From assembly GCA_964503885.1 (NCBI GenBank), contig CAZDCD010000011.1, forward strand, positions 80,600 to 144,599: DNA of 64,000 nt, written 5' to 3'. Source of the stretch: CAZDCD01 sp964503885. Its GTDB lineage: Bacteria; Bacteroidota; Bacteroidia; Bacteroidales; UBA10428. Positions 1 to 7,612 of the stretch are shown in pieces. The notes beneath the pieces are model-generated. The model did no database searches, was not told where the DNA came from, and saw only the letters and a program-made list of their open reading frames with translations. Position 1 is the stretch's first letter. The number at the start of each line of letters is the position of its first letter. The position numbers and the translations under genes were made by a program.

Positions 1-637
1 TAACAGCCGGGATAGCAAATACCATATGGGAGATTACAGATTCCACAGAATCGAAGAAAGGTTCACCCAGACCTGCCGGCATATTTGATGCCGTACATTC
101 AATCAGGCCGCCGATCGATTCCCTTTCTTCTATTGCATGGTCAATGGATTTTTCAATATCCGTGCTCCCCCCTACCTCAAGTATCTTCGAACTTACATGC
201 ACCGGATCAATCAATTTCCTGGCAATCACCCCTGCAGCAACTAGTCCCAGCGTAAGGCGACCGGAAAAGTGTCCGCCACCCCGATAGTCTTCAAAACCAC
301 CGAATTTCTTCATGGCTGTAAAATCAGCATGACCGGGACGTGGTATTTCCCGCAGTTTCTCATAATCTCTGGAACGGATGTTTGTATTTTCAAATGCAAT
401 AGCTATGGGAGCTCCCGTTGTATGTTCATTGAATATCCCGCTCAGAAATTTTGGCAGGTCAGATTCCTTGCGCGGTGTGGTACCTTTGGCACCGCTCCTG
501 CGCCTGTTAAGATCTTCGATAAAATCATTAAAATGTACCGGCAATCCGGCAGGACAACCGTCGATCAGGATTCCCAGTGAATTTCCGTGTGATTCACCAA
601 AAATACTGACTCTGAATAGTTTCCCGAAACTGTTCAT
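1..637 (-). CDS. aroC: Chorismate synthase, 3' end cut by window edge
   Basis: Converts 5-enolpyruvylshikimate-3-phosphate to chorismate, the last step of the common aromatic pathway, using reduced FMN as a cofactor. The minus-strand reading frame from the ATG at 637 runs open to position 1, about 212 codons, so the C-terminal part (family length about 350-360) lies outside the window. The N-terminus reads MNSFGKLFRVSIFGESHG, with the family signature FGESHG, followed by DGCPAGL, RRRSGAKGTTPRKE and, at the edge, SHMVFAIPAV, all typical of AroC. It is the last visible gene of the pheA-aro operon, 109 bp after aroD. The bases just upstream of the ATG are a 7-bp tandem repeat, so its translation signal is unusual. 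Product identity is secure; only the 3' end is missing. Confidence 0.95.
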   Translation of the reverse strand, partial: MNSFGKLFRVSIFGESHGNSLGILIDGCPAGLPVHFNDFIEDLNRRRSGAKGTTPRKESDLPKFLSGIFNEHTTGAPIAIAFENTNIRSRDYEKLREIPRPGHADFTAMKKFGGFEDYRGGGHFSGRLTLGLVAAGVIARKLIDPVHVSSKILEVGGSTDIEKSIDHAIEERESIGGLIECTASNMPAGLGEPFFDSVESVISHMVFAIPAV

Positions 638-644
638 GATGTAT

Positions 645-679
645 GTTCAAAGTTCAATGTTCAATGTTCAAAGTTAAAA
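645..679. repeat. Heptanucleotide tandem repeat between aroD and aroC
   Basis: Five consecutive 7-bp units on the plus strand: GTTCAAA, GTTCAAT, GTTCAAT, GTTCAAA, GTTAAAA. They lie directly upstream of the aroC start codon, inside the operon. Similar period-7 tracts occur at 12130-12164 and 48090-48117 with different unit sequences. Confidence 0.8.
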
Positions 680-746
680 AGCAAATTCCGCAGTTGTATT
701 TCTCCACACTCCATACCCCATGCCGCATGCAGCAAGCAGCATGCCC

Positions 747-1385
747 TTATGCATTTTCGATCTGCTGAATGATGCTTCTTATTTTAGAATAAGCGATCTG
801 CCCGGGAGCCGTGGCAAGCTTCTCATCCATAGCAGCAAAAGTAAATTCGGCACCGAGAAAGGGAGCTATGATACGGGTTATTTTTCCCAGGTTTCCCATT
901 CCGAAAGCCACCACCCTGCCAGGTAACTTATACAACGAAATGATCTTGGAATTGTCTAAATTTGTATTCACCGTGGTAACTACTTTGACCACATCGGCTT
1001 TCATAGCAAAACTTTGTTCCACAATATGTTCAAGCTCGCTGCAATCGGGTGTATATTCAAAATTATGGTAGGAAATAATTACATCGCAATTGCATTTGTG
1101 AGCATGCCTGATCAGGTCGTTCCGGTAATTGGCGGCAGATTCATATTCAATATCCACATACTTTGCCCCGGCTTCAATTGCTGCCTTTAATTTTGGTAAC
1201 CGTTCCTCTTCTTTTCCTTCGACCGGCCTGTAGGTAGCAATCAGCTTTTTGGGCATTGAAAATACCTGGCTGATCTGGTCATAATTAAAATCAACCAGGT
1301 CAAGCCTGATTTCAGCCATTTCTATTTTTTCAAGAACATCCAGGCAGTTGCCGTAATTATTATCAGAAATCGCTACGCATATCAT
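747..1385 (-). CDS. aroD: 3-dehydroquinate dehydratase, type I
   Basis: Dehydrates 3-dehydroquinate to 3-dehydroshikimate through a Schiff-base intermediate. At 212 residues it is slightly shorter than the usual 220-250. Visible class I signatures are EIRLDL near residue 25, ATYRP near 50, ISYHNF with the catalytic His near 107, VVKVV with the Schiff-base Lys near 134, and the C-terminal substrate loop ATAPGQ. The ATG at 1385 lies inside the end of aroB, an overlap of 23 bp, which points to translational coupling. It belongs to the minus-strand pheA-aro operon and supplies the step after AroB. The shikimate dehydrogenase, shikimate kinase and EPSP synthase genes that complete the route are not in this window. 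Confidence 0.95.
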   Translation of the reverse strand: MICVAISDNNYGNCLDVLEKIEMAEIRLDLVDFNYDQISQVFSMPKKLIATYRPVEGKEEERLPKLKAAIEAGAKYVDIEYESAANYRNDLIRHAHKCNCDVIISYHNFEYTPDCSELEHIVEQSFAMKADVVKVVTTVNTNLDNSKIISLYKLPGRVVAFGMGNLGKITRIIAPFLGAEFTFAAMDEKLATAPGQIAYSKIRSIIQQIENA

Positions 1386-2400
1386 TTAACATTTCCTCCA
1401 GCTTATTAAATGTAACCTTATGGATTATAGCATTACCAATCTTATCGATGAGCACCATATGTATGGAATCACCTTCCCGTTTCTTGTCCTGTTTCATGGC
1501 CTCGAATACACGTGATCTGTCAAGATTGTGTGTGACCGGTAACCCCAGTTGTATAAGAAGTCTTTTTATACGCTCAGCCTGGTCTTTTGCCAGAAATCCC
1601 ATTCTTACTGAAAGGTTTGAGGCAAGCACCATACCTATGCTCACCGCCTCACCATGAAGCAGATCCGATAATTTCTCAAACGAATGGGCAAAAGTATGTC
1701 CGAAGTTCAGTTTTCTTCGTTCTCCTTTTTCTTTTTCATCGGCTTCCACCACTCCTGCTTTTATCATTACTGAATCGTAAACCAGGGTATCTATAACGTC
1801 CGGTTCATATTGCAGCGCTTTCTGCCAATTCTTTTCAAGAAACTCAAATAACCGTGAACTTTTTATGATACCGGCTTTCACAATTTCCGCAAAACCAGCC
1901 CTGAATTCCTTATTGACAAGTGTTTTGAGCATTGAAGTATCACAGATCACAAATTCAGGCTGATTGAATACCCCGATCATATTTTTATAGCGCTGAAAGT
2001 TCACCCCGTTTTTACCACCTACACTGGCATCGACCTGGGAAAGCAGGGTGGTCGAAACAAACCCGAAACGAAGTCCCCTCATGAAAACCGATGCGGCAAA
2101 ACCGGCCACATCACAAACGATCCCGCCTCCTATGGCTAAAATAAATGTTGACCGGTCGACTTCTAGATCAACAAAATGTCCGAATACCTGATTCAACGTA
2201 TCGACAGTTTTATTCTTTTCTCCCAGACCTATCTCAACAACCGGATAGTTCGGGAACCGGTTTCCGTAAAGTCTTTTCAGATTGGTATCGGTAACGATCA
2301 CTGTATTCTTTCCGGGAAGATAGTTCTCCAGGTTCTGTAACGTTTCTCCTACAAGAATTCTCGAATTTCGGTCATCAGTCTTTATTTCAATGGTCCGCAT
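1363..2400 (-). CDS. aroB: 3-dehydroquinate synthase
   Basis: Cyclises DAHP to 3-dehydroquinate, using NAD and a divalent metal ion in the cytosol. The 345-residue length is normal. Seen in the sequence: the NAD-binding run AIGGGIVCDVAGFAAS, the substrate loop STTLLSQVDASVGGKNGVN, KNMIGVFNQP, and metal-ligand segments NFGHTFAHSFE and HGEAVSIGM. The start at 2400 is 49 bp downstream of the DAHP synthase/chorismate mutase stop, and the 3' end overlaps aroD by 23 bp. It follows DAHP synthase both in operon order and in the pathway, so attenuation upstream of pheA should control both together. Confidence 0.96.
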   Translation of the reverse strand: MRTIEIKTDDRNSRILVGETLQNLENYLPGKNTVIVTDTNLKRLYGNRFPNYPVVEIGLGEKNKTVDTLNQVFGHFVDLEVDRSTFILAIGGGIVCDVAGFAASVFMRGLRFGFVSTTLLSQVDASVGGKNGVNFQRYKNMIGVFNQPEFVICDTSMLKTLVNKEFRAGFAEIVKAGIIKSSRLFEFLEKNWQKALQYEPDVIDTLVYDSVMIKAGVVEADEKEKGERRKLNFGHTFAHSFEKLSDLLHGEAVSIGMVLASNLSVRMGFLAKDQAERIKRLLIQLGLPVTHNLDRSRVFEAMKQDKKREGDSIHMVLIDKIGNAIIHKVTFNKLEEMLNDMRSDF

Positions 2401-2449
2401 GAAGACAAAAAAATTTTGAACGGCAAAAATAACCCAACTTATTTAAAGT

Positions 2450-3583
2450 TCATAACATTTCACTAAGATTCGGGATTTTGCTGTCGAGATCAATATCCCT
2501 GGAATTCATGACTTTGTTCTGATGGTTGATCGATTCCTCGTGGATTGCCCTGAAAACCTTAATAATAAATTCCTCGCTCAATCCTTTTTTAGTGCCGTCC
2601 TCGATCCTGTGATGGAGAATTTCGTCCCACCTGCTGGTCTGAAGAATCGTAATATTGTTCTTCTTTTTGTATCCGCCGATCTTTCTCGAGATCGCCATTC
2701 TGCATTCCAGGATGCTCATAAGTTTGTCATCGTATTTATCGATTTCATGACGGAGATCTTCGAGCGTGGTAAGCAAAATAGTATTCTCCACATCGGCTTT
2801 TCTCATCACCAGGTTTTTCAGAAGTTCATCAAGTACCTTCGGGGTTATCTGCTGCTGTGCATCGCTCCAGGCCTTATCCGGGTCGACATGGGTTTCGATG
2901 ATCAATCCTTCGAAATTCAGGTCCATGGCTTTCTGAGATATTTCGAAAAGAAGATCACGGTTACCGCAGATATGGCTCGGATCTGTGATCACCGGTAATT
3001 CAGGAATACGTCTTTTCAGTTCAATAGGTATTTGCCACTGCGGATGATTGCGGTAAAGCGACTTGCTGTACATTGAAAATCCCCTGTGTATAGCTGCAAG
3101 TCTTGTAATTCCTGCGTTATTCAGCCTTTCCAATGCTCCGATCCAGAGCTCCGGATCAGGGTTGACGGGGTTCTTCACCATAACCGGTATGTCAACATCT
3201 TTCAGGGCATCGGCGATTTCCTGGACTGCAAAAGGGTTTGCAGAAGTTCTTGCTCCTATCCACAGAATATCAATTCCAGCTTTAAGGGCATCATAAACAT
3301 GTTTTACATTGGCAACTTCTGTAGCCGTCAACATACCCAGTTCATCCTTGACCGATTTCAGCCACTGCAACCCTTTTCTGCCTATACCTTCGAATGCATT
3401 CGGACGTGTCCTGGGTTTCCAGATACCGGCCCTGAAAATCATGATACCGATCTCTTTCAGTTGCCTGGCGGTTTCCATTACCTGTTCTTCTGTTTCAGCA
3501 CTGCATGGTCCGGCCAGCACGAGAGGTCTCTGATTTTTCAGACCAGCAAATTCGAATTTTTCAAGATCAAGATCTATTCCCAT
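2450..3583 (-). CDS. DAHP synthase / chorismate mutase type II fusion
   Basis: A two-domain enzyme of 377 residues. Residues about 10-265 are a 3-deoxy-7-phosphoheptulonate synthase of the AroF/KDOPS-like type (PLVLAGPCSAE, RAGIWKPRTRP, IWIGART-like segment, ITDPSHICGNR), which condenses erythrose-4-phosphate with PEP at pathway entry. Residues about 270-355 form an all-helical AroQ chorismate mutase (LRHEIDKYDDKLMSILECR, ISRKIGGYKK), which makes prephenate for the neighbouring pheA. The fusion is common in Bacteroidota and lets chorismate or prephenate binding influence pathway entry; that allosteric role is known for relatives, not shown here. It starts 8 bp after the pheA stop, a typical operon spacing. 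Confidence 0.95.
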   Translation of the reverse strand: MGIDLDLEKFEFAGLKNQRPLVLAGPCSAETEEQVMETARQLKEIGIMIFRAGIWKPRTRPNAFEGIGRKGLQWLKSVKDELGMLTATEVANVKHVYDALKAGIDILWIGARTSANPFAVQEIADALKDVDIPVMVKNPVNPDPELWIGALERLNNAGITRLAAIHRGFSMYSKSLYRNHPQWQIPIELKRRIPELPVITDPSHICGNRDLLFEISQKAMDLNFEGLIIETHVDPDKAWSDAQQQITPKVLDELLKNLVMRKADVENTILLTTLEDLRHEIDKYDDKLMSILECRMAISRKIGGYKKKNNITILQTSRWDEILHHRIEDGTKKGLSEEFIIKVFRAIHEESINHQNKVMNSRDIDLDSKIPNLSEML

Positions 3584-3591
3584 GGTAATAA

Positions 3592-4452
3592 TTATTCTAA
3601 GATTGATTTTCCTTTTACATATTCACCCAGTATAACAAACCCTGTTGTAAAGGGTTTTATAGCTGCAAGCGATTGTTTATATAATGTATAATCATCAATT
3701 TCAACATCAATATAAAACTGGTATTCCCAGTCCTGACCAATAATGGGCATTGACTGTACTTTGGTAAGGTTAATGCCGTAATACGACAGGATTGACAGCA
3801 CTTTGGAGAGGGACCCTATCTTATGGGCCAGAGCAAATGTCATGGAGGCTTTATTCACCTCCCCGTTGGTTATTGAATTCCCGTTTTTGGCCTGCAGAAT
3901 AAGAAATCTGGTATAATTTTTCTTATTGGTCTCAATGCCTTCGGCCATGATCTCCAGATTGTATTTCTTCGCAGCCAGCGCACTTGAAATGGCAGCCACT
4001 CCATATTGCTGCAATTCAGATATTTTCTTTGCGCTAAGCGCTGTGTCATCGCTGTCGATAAGCTTAATATGCGGATACTTCTCAAACCAGGTATGGCATT
4101 GCAGGATCGCCATCGGATGGGAAAATACTTCCCGGATATCCGTTATATCCTGTCCCGGCAATGCGACAAGATTTTGTTTTATCCTCAGGAATATTTCACC
4201 GATAATGTTCATATTCGATTCAAGCAGCAGGGTGTAATTCGGAAGAATGCTTCCGGCAAGGGAATTTTCAATGGCTGTTATGCCAAAGTCAACCTGGCCC
4301 TGCTTCAATGCCCTGAACAGGTCTTTAAAAGTGTTCCGTGGAACAATTTCAATCTCTTCGTTCTCGAAATAATTCACAGCGGCAATCTCGTGGAAGGCTC
4401 CGAAACCTCCCTGGATGGCAATTTTTTTTGGTTTGCTTTCTTTTGTATCCAT
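3592..4452 (-). CDS. pheA: Prephenate dehydratase with ACT domain
   Basis: Decarboxylates and dehydrates prephenate to phenylpyruvate, the committed step to phenylalanine. In 286 residues it carries a PDT domain (GGFGAFHEIAAVNYF near residue 14, FGITAIENSLAGSI near 57, and the TRFLIL catalytic-site motif near 182) and a C-terminal ACT domain from about residue 200. The ACT domain has the usual GSL motif (KIGSLSKVLSIL), but the Phe-binding ESRP motif is replaced by QSMPI. It has no fused chorismate mutase; that activity sits on the next gene. It is first in the aro operon, and its ATG is only 18 bp after the second of two attenuator terminators, so it is very probably controlled by aromatic aminoacyl-tRNA levels. 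Confidence 0.95.
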   Translation of the reverse strand: MDTKESKPKKIAIQGGFGAFHEIAAVNYFENEEIEIVPRNTFKDLFRALKQGQVDFGITAIENSLAGSILPNYTLLLESNMNIIGEIFLRIKQNLVALPGQDITDIREVFSHPMAILQCHTWFEKYPHIKLIDSDDTALSAKKISELQQYGVAAISSALAAKKYNLEIMAEGIETNKKNYTRFLILQAKNGNSITNGEVNKASMTFALAHKIGSLSKVLSILSYYGINLTKVQSMPIIGQDWEYQFYIDVEIDDYTLYKQSLAAIKPFTTGFVILGEYVKGKSILE

Positions 4453-4469
4453 AATACCTTATCCTAATT

Positions 4470-4497
4470 AAAAAAAATCCCTCTGTCAGAGGGACTT
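4470..4497 (-). terminator. Attenuator 2 terminator hairpin
   Basis: On the minus strand TCCCTCT, loop GAC, AGAGGGA is a perfect 7-bp stem followed by eight T: an intrinsic terminator 18 bp upstream of the pheA ATG. The preceding AAGTCCC (4497-4491) can instead pair with GGGACTT at 4531-4525, which would open the terminator. This is the classic alternative pairing of an attenuator. Confidence 0.85.
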
Positions 4498-4535
4498 GAT
4501 TATGTATCGGTGAGATGCATATATAAGTCCCCTGT

Positions 4536-4607
4536 TTATCCCCAGAGAAAATAAGAATAAAACCAGAAGCAGGTGCAATAAAACTTAAGTGTATAATTTG
4601 CATTCAT
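4536..4607 (-). CDS. Aromatic-rich leader peptide 2 of the pheA-aro operon
   Basis: A 23-codon ORF starting ATG AAT GCA and ending TAA. Ten of 23 residues are aromatic (4 Phe, 4 Tyr, 2 Trp); the C-terminal part reads KFYCTCFWFYSYFLWG. Its stop codon lies 4 bases before an antiterminator strand (GGGACTT, 4531-4525), so a ribosome reaching the stop would mask that strand and let the terminator at 4470-4497 form, while a ribosome stalled on Phe/Tyr/Trp codons would leave it free. The codon content, the position and the paired hairpin together make this a leader peptide and not a protein gene. Translation has not been shown. An out-of-frame ATG 4 bases downstream opens a longer frame that runs across the terminator and the pheA start; I regard it as spurious. 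Confidence 0.85.
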   Translation of the reverse strand: MNANYTLKFYCTCFWFYSYFLWG

Positions 4608-4636
4608 TTCACCAATATTTTTCAATGTGTTAAAAC

Positions 4637-4662
4637 AAAAAATCCCGGGTTATCCGGGACTT
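4637..4662 (-). terminator. Attenuator 1 terminator hairpin
   Basis: On the minus strand TCCCGG, loop ATAAC, CCGGGA is followed by six T, forming an intrinsic terminator downstream of leader peptide 1. Its ascending GTCCC (4660-4656) can pair with GGGAC at 4700-4696 just after the leader-1 stop, giving the competing antiterminator. Confidence 0.85.
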
Positions 4663-4701
4663 ATTTACATAATATTGTAGCGTATGCGCAAACAGGTCCC
4701 T

Positions 4702-4770
4702 TCAGGTTAACGGGAAAAAAAAGTAACCGTAAAAGAAAGCACTGTTTGTATACCTTTTTATCATAAGCAT
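4702..4770 (-). CDS. Phe/Tyr-rich leader peptide 1 of the pheA-aro operon
   Basis: A 22-codon ORF from ATG at 4770 to TGA at 4702. Its second half reads SAFFYGYFFFPLT; overall it has five Phe and three Tyr codons, eight of 22. The stop codon directly abuts an antiterminator strand (GGGAC, 4700-4696) that pairs with the first arm of the terminator at 4637-4662. It lies about 14 bp downstream of a TAnnTTTG promoter box, so it should be the first thing translated on the operon mRNA. It differs from leader 2 in having no Trp. The start could also be the ATG two codons later (4764). Expression is inferred from arrangement and codon content only. Confidence 0.85.
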   Translation of the reverse strand: MLMIKRYTNSAFFYGYFFFPLT

Positions 4771-4783
4771 AAATTCTATGGTA

Positions 4784-4812
4784 CAAAGGTAACAAAGTTT
4801 TTCAAAATTCAA
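4784..4812 (-). promoter_or_regulatory. Predicted promoter of the pheA-aro operon
   Basis: Minus-strand TACCTTTG at 4791-4784 matches the Bacteroidota -7 consensus TAnnTTTG. A TTG at 4812-4810 sits 18 bp upstream, suitable for the -33 element. Transcription would begin near 4777, just ahead of leader peptide 1. The site lies in the gap after the phosphoesterase stop at 4839, so the operon has its own promoter. Confidence 0.65.
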
Positions 4813-4838
4813 GGAGGATCAGGAAAATTAATGCGGCA

Positions 4839-5336
4839 TCAGGTTTTAGCACCAAGCTCGATCACCTCCATATTTTGTATGTCGGTTTTATCGATGGTAA
4901 ATCGCACTATGGTCTGTACGCTATGAAATCCGCTTTTACCGGCTGCACCCGGATTTATATGAAGCAGACCGTATTTCTTGTCAGACATTATTTTAAGGAT
5001 ATGTGAATGACCTGTGATAAAAAGTTTCGGAGGATTTTCTTTAAGGATCCCTGTCACCGAACGATCATAATAGCCGGGATACCCGCCGATATGTTTTATC
5101 AGAACATCCACGCCTTCGCAATAGAACCGCAGCAATAAGGGATAAACAATCCTGACATCCTGCCCGTCGATATTGCCATATACCGCTCTGAATATTTTAA
5201 AATGTGCCAGCTTATCGGCTATTTCAATGTTTCCGATATCTCCGGCATGCCAGATCTCTTGGCATTCATCAAAATAATCGAAAATCCGGTCGTCAATATA
5301 TCCATGAGTATCGGATAATAATCCGATTCGCGTCAT
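4839..5336 (-). CDS. YfcE/MJ0936-type metallophosphoesterase
   Basis: A 165-residue calcineurin-like phosphodiesterase of the small YfcE/MJ0936 family. All metal-binding motifs are visible in order: LLSDTHG near residue 7 (DxH), WHAGDIGN near 31 (GDxxN-type), YGNIDG near 54 (GN-D) and TGHSH near 108, ending with LLHINPGA. Relatives hydrolyse phosphodiesters such as bis-pNPP or cyclic nucleotides; the physiological substrate is unknown. It is transcribed towards the aro operon and diverges from rsmE with 35 bp between starts. The aro promoter begins right after its stop, so it is probably not required for aro transcription, although read-through is possible. Confidence 0.9.
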   Translation of the reverse strand: MTRIGLLSDTHGYIDDRIFDYFDECQEIWHAGDIGNIEIADKLAHFKIFRAVYGNIDGQDVRIVYPLLLRFYCEGVDVLIKHIGGYPGYYDRSVTGILKENPPKLFITGHSHILKIMSDKKYGLLHINPGAAGKSGFHSVQTIVRFTIDKTDIQNMEVIELGAKT

Positions 5337-5371
5337 TTTTATTAATTTTAGCCCGTTAAACGTTTAAAAAT

Positions 5372-6082
5372 ATGCATATTTTTTATACACCGGATATCGG
5401 TGATGCACTTTATTATGATCTCAGTGAAGAAGAATCAAAACACAGCCTTAAGGTTTTGCGACTGAAAACAGGGGATTTGGTGCAGATGATTGACGGACTG
5501 GGTAACCTTTATAAGGGAACTATTGAAGGTATAACCAATGGGATATGCCGGGTATCCGTAGGGCAAAAAGTCACCGATTTTAATGGACGTAATTACGCCC
5601 TGCACGTTGCCATCGCCCCAACCAAAAATGCCGACCGTTTCGAATGGTTTCTTGAAAAAGCAACGGAGATCGGCATTGATGAGATCACTCCACTGATCTG
5701 TTCCCGGTCAGAAAGAAGGGTGGTTAAAACAGAACGGTGTGAAAAAATCATTATTTCGGCGATGAAACAATCGGTCATTGCAAAGAAGCCGGTACTAAAC
5801 AATTTAATGAGTTTTGTAGAATTTATTGAAACGACAGACTGTTTTCAAGGTGAAAAGTTTATTGCTCATTGTGCCGGAGAAGATCGAATCAGGTTTGCTG
5901 ACATTTGCCGGCCTGTATCGGATACAATCATTCTTATCGGTCCGGAAGGTGATTTTACCATGGAGGAGATCACTGCAGCGATGAACCATTCATATCAGGC
6001 AGTAACGCTGGGAATGAACCGTTTACGAACGGAGACCGCAGGAATTGTTGCATGCCATACGGTTAGCTTGATCAATACTTAA
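5372..6082 (+). CDS. rsmE: 16S rRNA (uracil-1498-N3)-methyltransferase
   Basis: SAM-dependent methylation of U1498 of 16S rRNA by a SPOUT-fold enzyme. At 236 residues it is of normal length. The N-terminal PUA-like segment (EEESKHSLKVLRLKTGD) precedes the SPOUT domain with KNADRFEWFLEKATEIGIDEI, RSERRVVK, the SAM-binding knot IGPEGDFTMEEI near residue 192 and LGMNRLRTETAGI near the end, all family signatures. It stands alone on the plus strand, divergent from the phosphoesterase and convergent with the DUF1015 gene. A repeat element begins a few bases after its stop. Confidence 0.95.
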   Translation: MHIFYTPDIGDALYYDLSEEESKHSLKVLRLKTGDLVQMIDGLGNLYKGTIEGITNGICRVSVGQKVTDFNGRNYALHVAIAPTKNADRFEWFLEKATEIGIDEITPLICSRSERRVVKTERCEKIIISAMKQSVIAKKPVLNNLMSFVEFIETTDCFQGEKFIAHCAGEDRIRFADICRPVSDTIILIGPEGDFTMEEITAAMNHSYQAVTLGMNRLRTETAGIVACHTVSLINT

Positions 6083-6085
6083 TTT

Positions 6086-6184
6086 AACGTGAGTTCGGTG
6101 TCAATTAAAACTATTTGGCTTATACAGCATGATCAACAGTATTTAAAATCTTACTGGTTAACATGCTCATATAGAGAAAACCCC
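6086..6184 (+). repeat. Copy 1 of a dispersed MITE-like repeat
   Basis: It begins AACGTGAGTTCGG and contains a core (TATTTGGCTTAT, then GATCAA, ATTTAAAATC, TACTGGTTAA, ATGCTC) that reappears in the same order at 21257-21330. The copy at 21234-21396 has matching terminal inverted repeats; this copy has no clear right terminus, so it may be truncated. It lies just after the rsmE stop. Confidence 0.6.
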
Positions 6185-6206
6185 GGAGAGGCTAATTATG
6201 AATACC

Positions 6207-6223
6207 CCCGGATAAAATCCGGG
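6207..6223. terminator. Possible bidirectional terminator stem
   Basis: CCCGGAT, loop AAA, ATCCGGG is a perfect 7-bp hairpin between the convergent rsmE and DUF1015 genes. No T-run follows on either strand, so termination activity is uncertain. Confidence 0.35.
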
Positions 6224-6280
6224 AGTAAGACACCAATCGCTTAATCACTCAATCACTTTGACACTCAGTCCTATTCAGCC

Positions 6281-7528
6281 CTAATCAAGGCAATGGAGTA
6301 CCAGTCCGCTCCGTAGTTTAGGTTCAAACCAGGTGGTTTTCGGGGGCATGATATTACCCGTATTGGCAATATTTATCAACTGCTTCATCGAAACAGGGTA
6401 TAGGGCAAATGCTGCAGCCATTTCACCTGAGTCAACCCTTTTTTTCAGTTCACCCAATCCACGTATCCCTCCGATAAAATCAATCCGTTTTGATTTCCTC
6501 AGATCGGTTATATCCAGGAGAGGAGCAAGTACCTGTTCGGAAAGTACGGTCACATCAAGACATCCTATGGGATCGCTGTCGTTGTAAGTACCTTCCTTTG
6601 CATTCAGGCAATACCAGGTTCCTCCGATATACATTGAAAATTCATGCAACGTTGAGGGTTTGTATTCATCTTTCCCTTTCTTTTCGACCACAAACCACTC
6701 TTCAAGTTTTTCAAGGAACTGTTCTTTGGTATGCCCGTTCAGATCCTTCACAACACGATTATAATCGATGATAGTAAGCTGACTTGCAGGAAAATGAACG
6801 GCAAGAAAATAGTTGTACTCTTCATTTCCCGTATGCGCTGCATTTTTTAACTTCCGTTCCTCACCCACATGCGCTGCTGCAGCTGTACGGTGATGACCAT
6901 CGGCAACATAGGTGAAGGGAACCTCATCCCTGAAAATCTGTTCAATTTGTTTTACAAGGTCTGCATCGCGTATGACCCACAACTTGTGAATTACACCGTC
7001 AGCAGCCCTGAAATCATATTCGGGTTTACTTTGTATGATCTCACCGGTGATCCGGTCGAGGTGGACATTGTCTTCAAATACAAAGAATACAGGTTCTGCA
7101 TTGAAATTAGTAATCCGGATATGATTCTTTCGGTCTTCTTCCTTATCGGGCCTTGTAAGTTCATGTTTGCGTATGACTCCGCCAAGATAGTCTGCTACAG
7201 ATGCACAACCCACTATTCCGTATTGGGTCTTGCCCCACAACGATTGAGCATAGATATAGTAACAGGGAACCCGATCCTGCGAAAAAATGCCGCCCTCAAT
7301 GAGCTTTTCCAGGTTCTGCTTCCCTTTCAGGTATACAATATCGGAATAATGATCGGTATCATCGGGAAGATCGATCTCTGGTTTTACCACGTGAAGAAAA
7401 GAATGCGGATTATCTTTTGCGTCTTCCCTTGCTTCCTCAGAACTGAGTACATCATAGGGCCGCGATGCGATCAGGTTTACAAGCTCTTTCTTTGGCCTGA
7501 AGCCCTTAAACGGTTTAACTACTGCCAT
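6281..7528 (-). CDS. DUF1015 family protein, serine-operon partner
   Basis: A 415-residue protein of the DUF1015 family, which has no settled biochemical role. Recognisable segments are VVKPFKGFRPKKELV at the N-terminus, SRPYDVLSSEEARE, a RKHELTRPDKEEDR stretch near residue 140, VADGHHRTAAAA near 215 and the C-terminal MPPKTTWFEPKLRSGLV. In many Bacteroidota the gene follows serC and serA, as here, which suggests a link to serine or phosphoserine metabolism (inference by neighbourhood). It starts 231 bp after the serA stop, with a cluster of palindromes between them, so it may be transcribed separately or reached by read-through. Confidence 0.9.
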   Translation of the reverse strand: MAVVKPFKGFRPKKELVNLIASRPYDVLSSEEAREDAKDNPHSFLHVVKPEIDLPDDTDHYSDIVYLKGKQNLEKLIEGGIFSQDRVPCYYIYAQSLWGKTQYGIVGCASVADYLGGVIRKHELTRPDKEEDRKNHIRITNFNAEPVFFVFEDNVHLDRITGEIIQSKPEYDFRAADGVIHKLWVIRDADLVKQIEQIFRDEVPFTYVADGHHRTAAAAHVGEERKLKNAAHTGNEEYNYFLAVHFPASQLTIIDYNRVVKDLNGHTKEQFLEKLEEWFVVEKKGKDEYKPSTLHEFSMYIGGTWYCLNAKEGTYNDSDPIGCLDVTVLSEQVLAPLLDITDLRKSKRIDFIGGIRGLGELKKRVDSGEMAAAFALYPVSMKQLINIANTGNIMPPKTTWFEPKLRSGLVLHCLD

Positions 7529-7612
7529 GTCTTTTTAATATAATTTTTAGTATGCTGTAGGGCCAAAATGTAAATGCAACTCATTCAAACGAATAAATCA
7601 CGGGTATGAATC

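Noticed and set aside
645..679. CRISPR-like repeats (also 12130-12164 and 48090-48117)
   Set aside because: The units are 7 bp with no spacers, and no cas gene is present. They are simple tandem tracts.
4349..4603. An 84-codon minus-strand frame spanning the pheA leader and start
   Set aside because: It begins 4 bases inside leader peptide 2 in another frame, crosses a strong terminator and the pheA start, and has no protein-like pattern. The aromatic leader frame explains the region better.
4453..4838. A T-box or riboswitch as explanation of the pheA leader
   Set aside because: I see no T-box sequence or specifier-loop structure, and T-boxes are essentially absent from Bacteroidota. Two aromatic-rich ORFs with alternative pairings fit leader-peptide attenuation.
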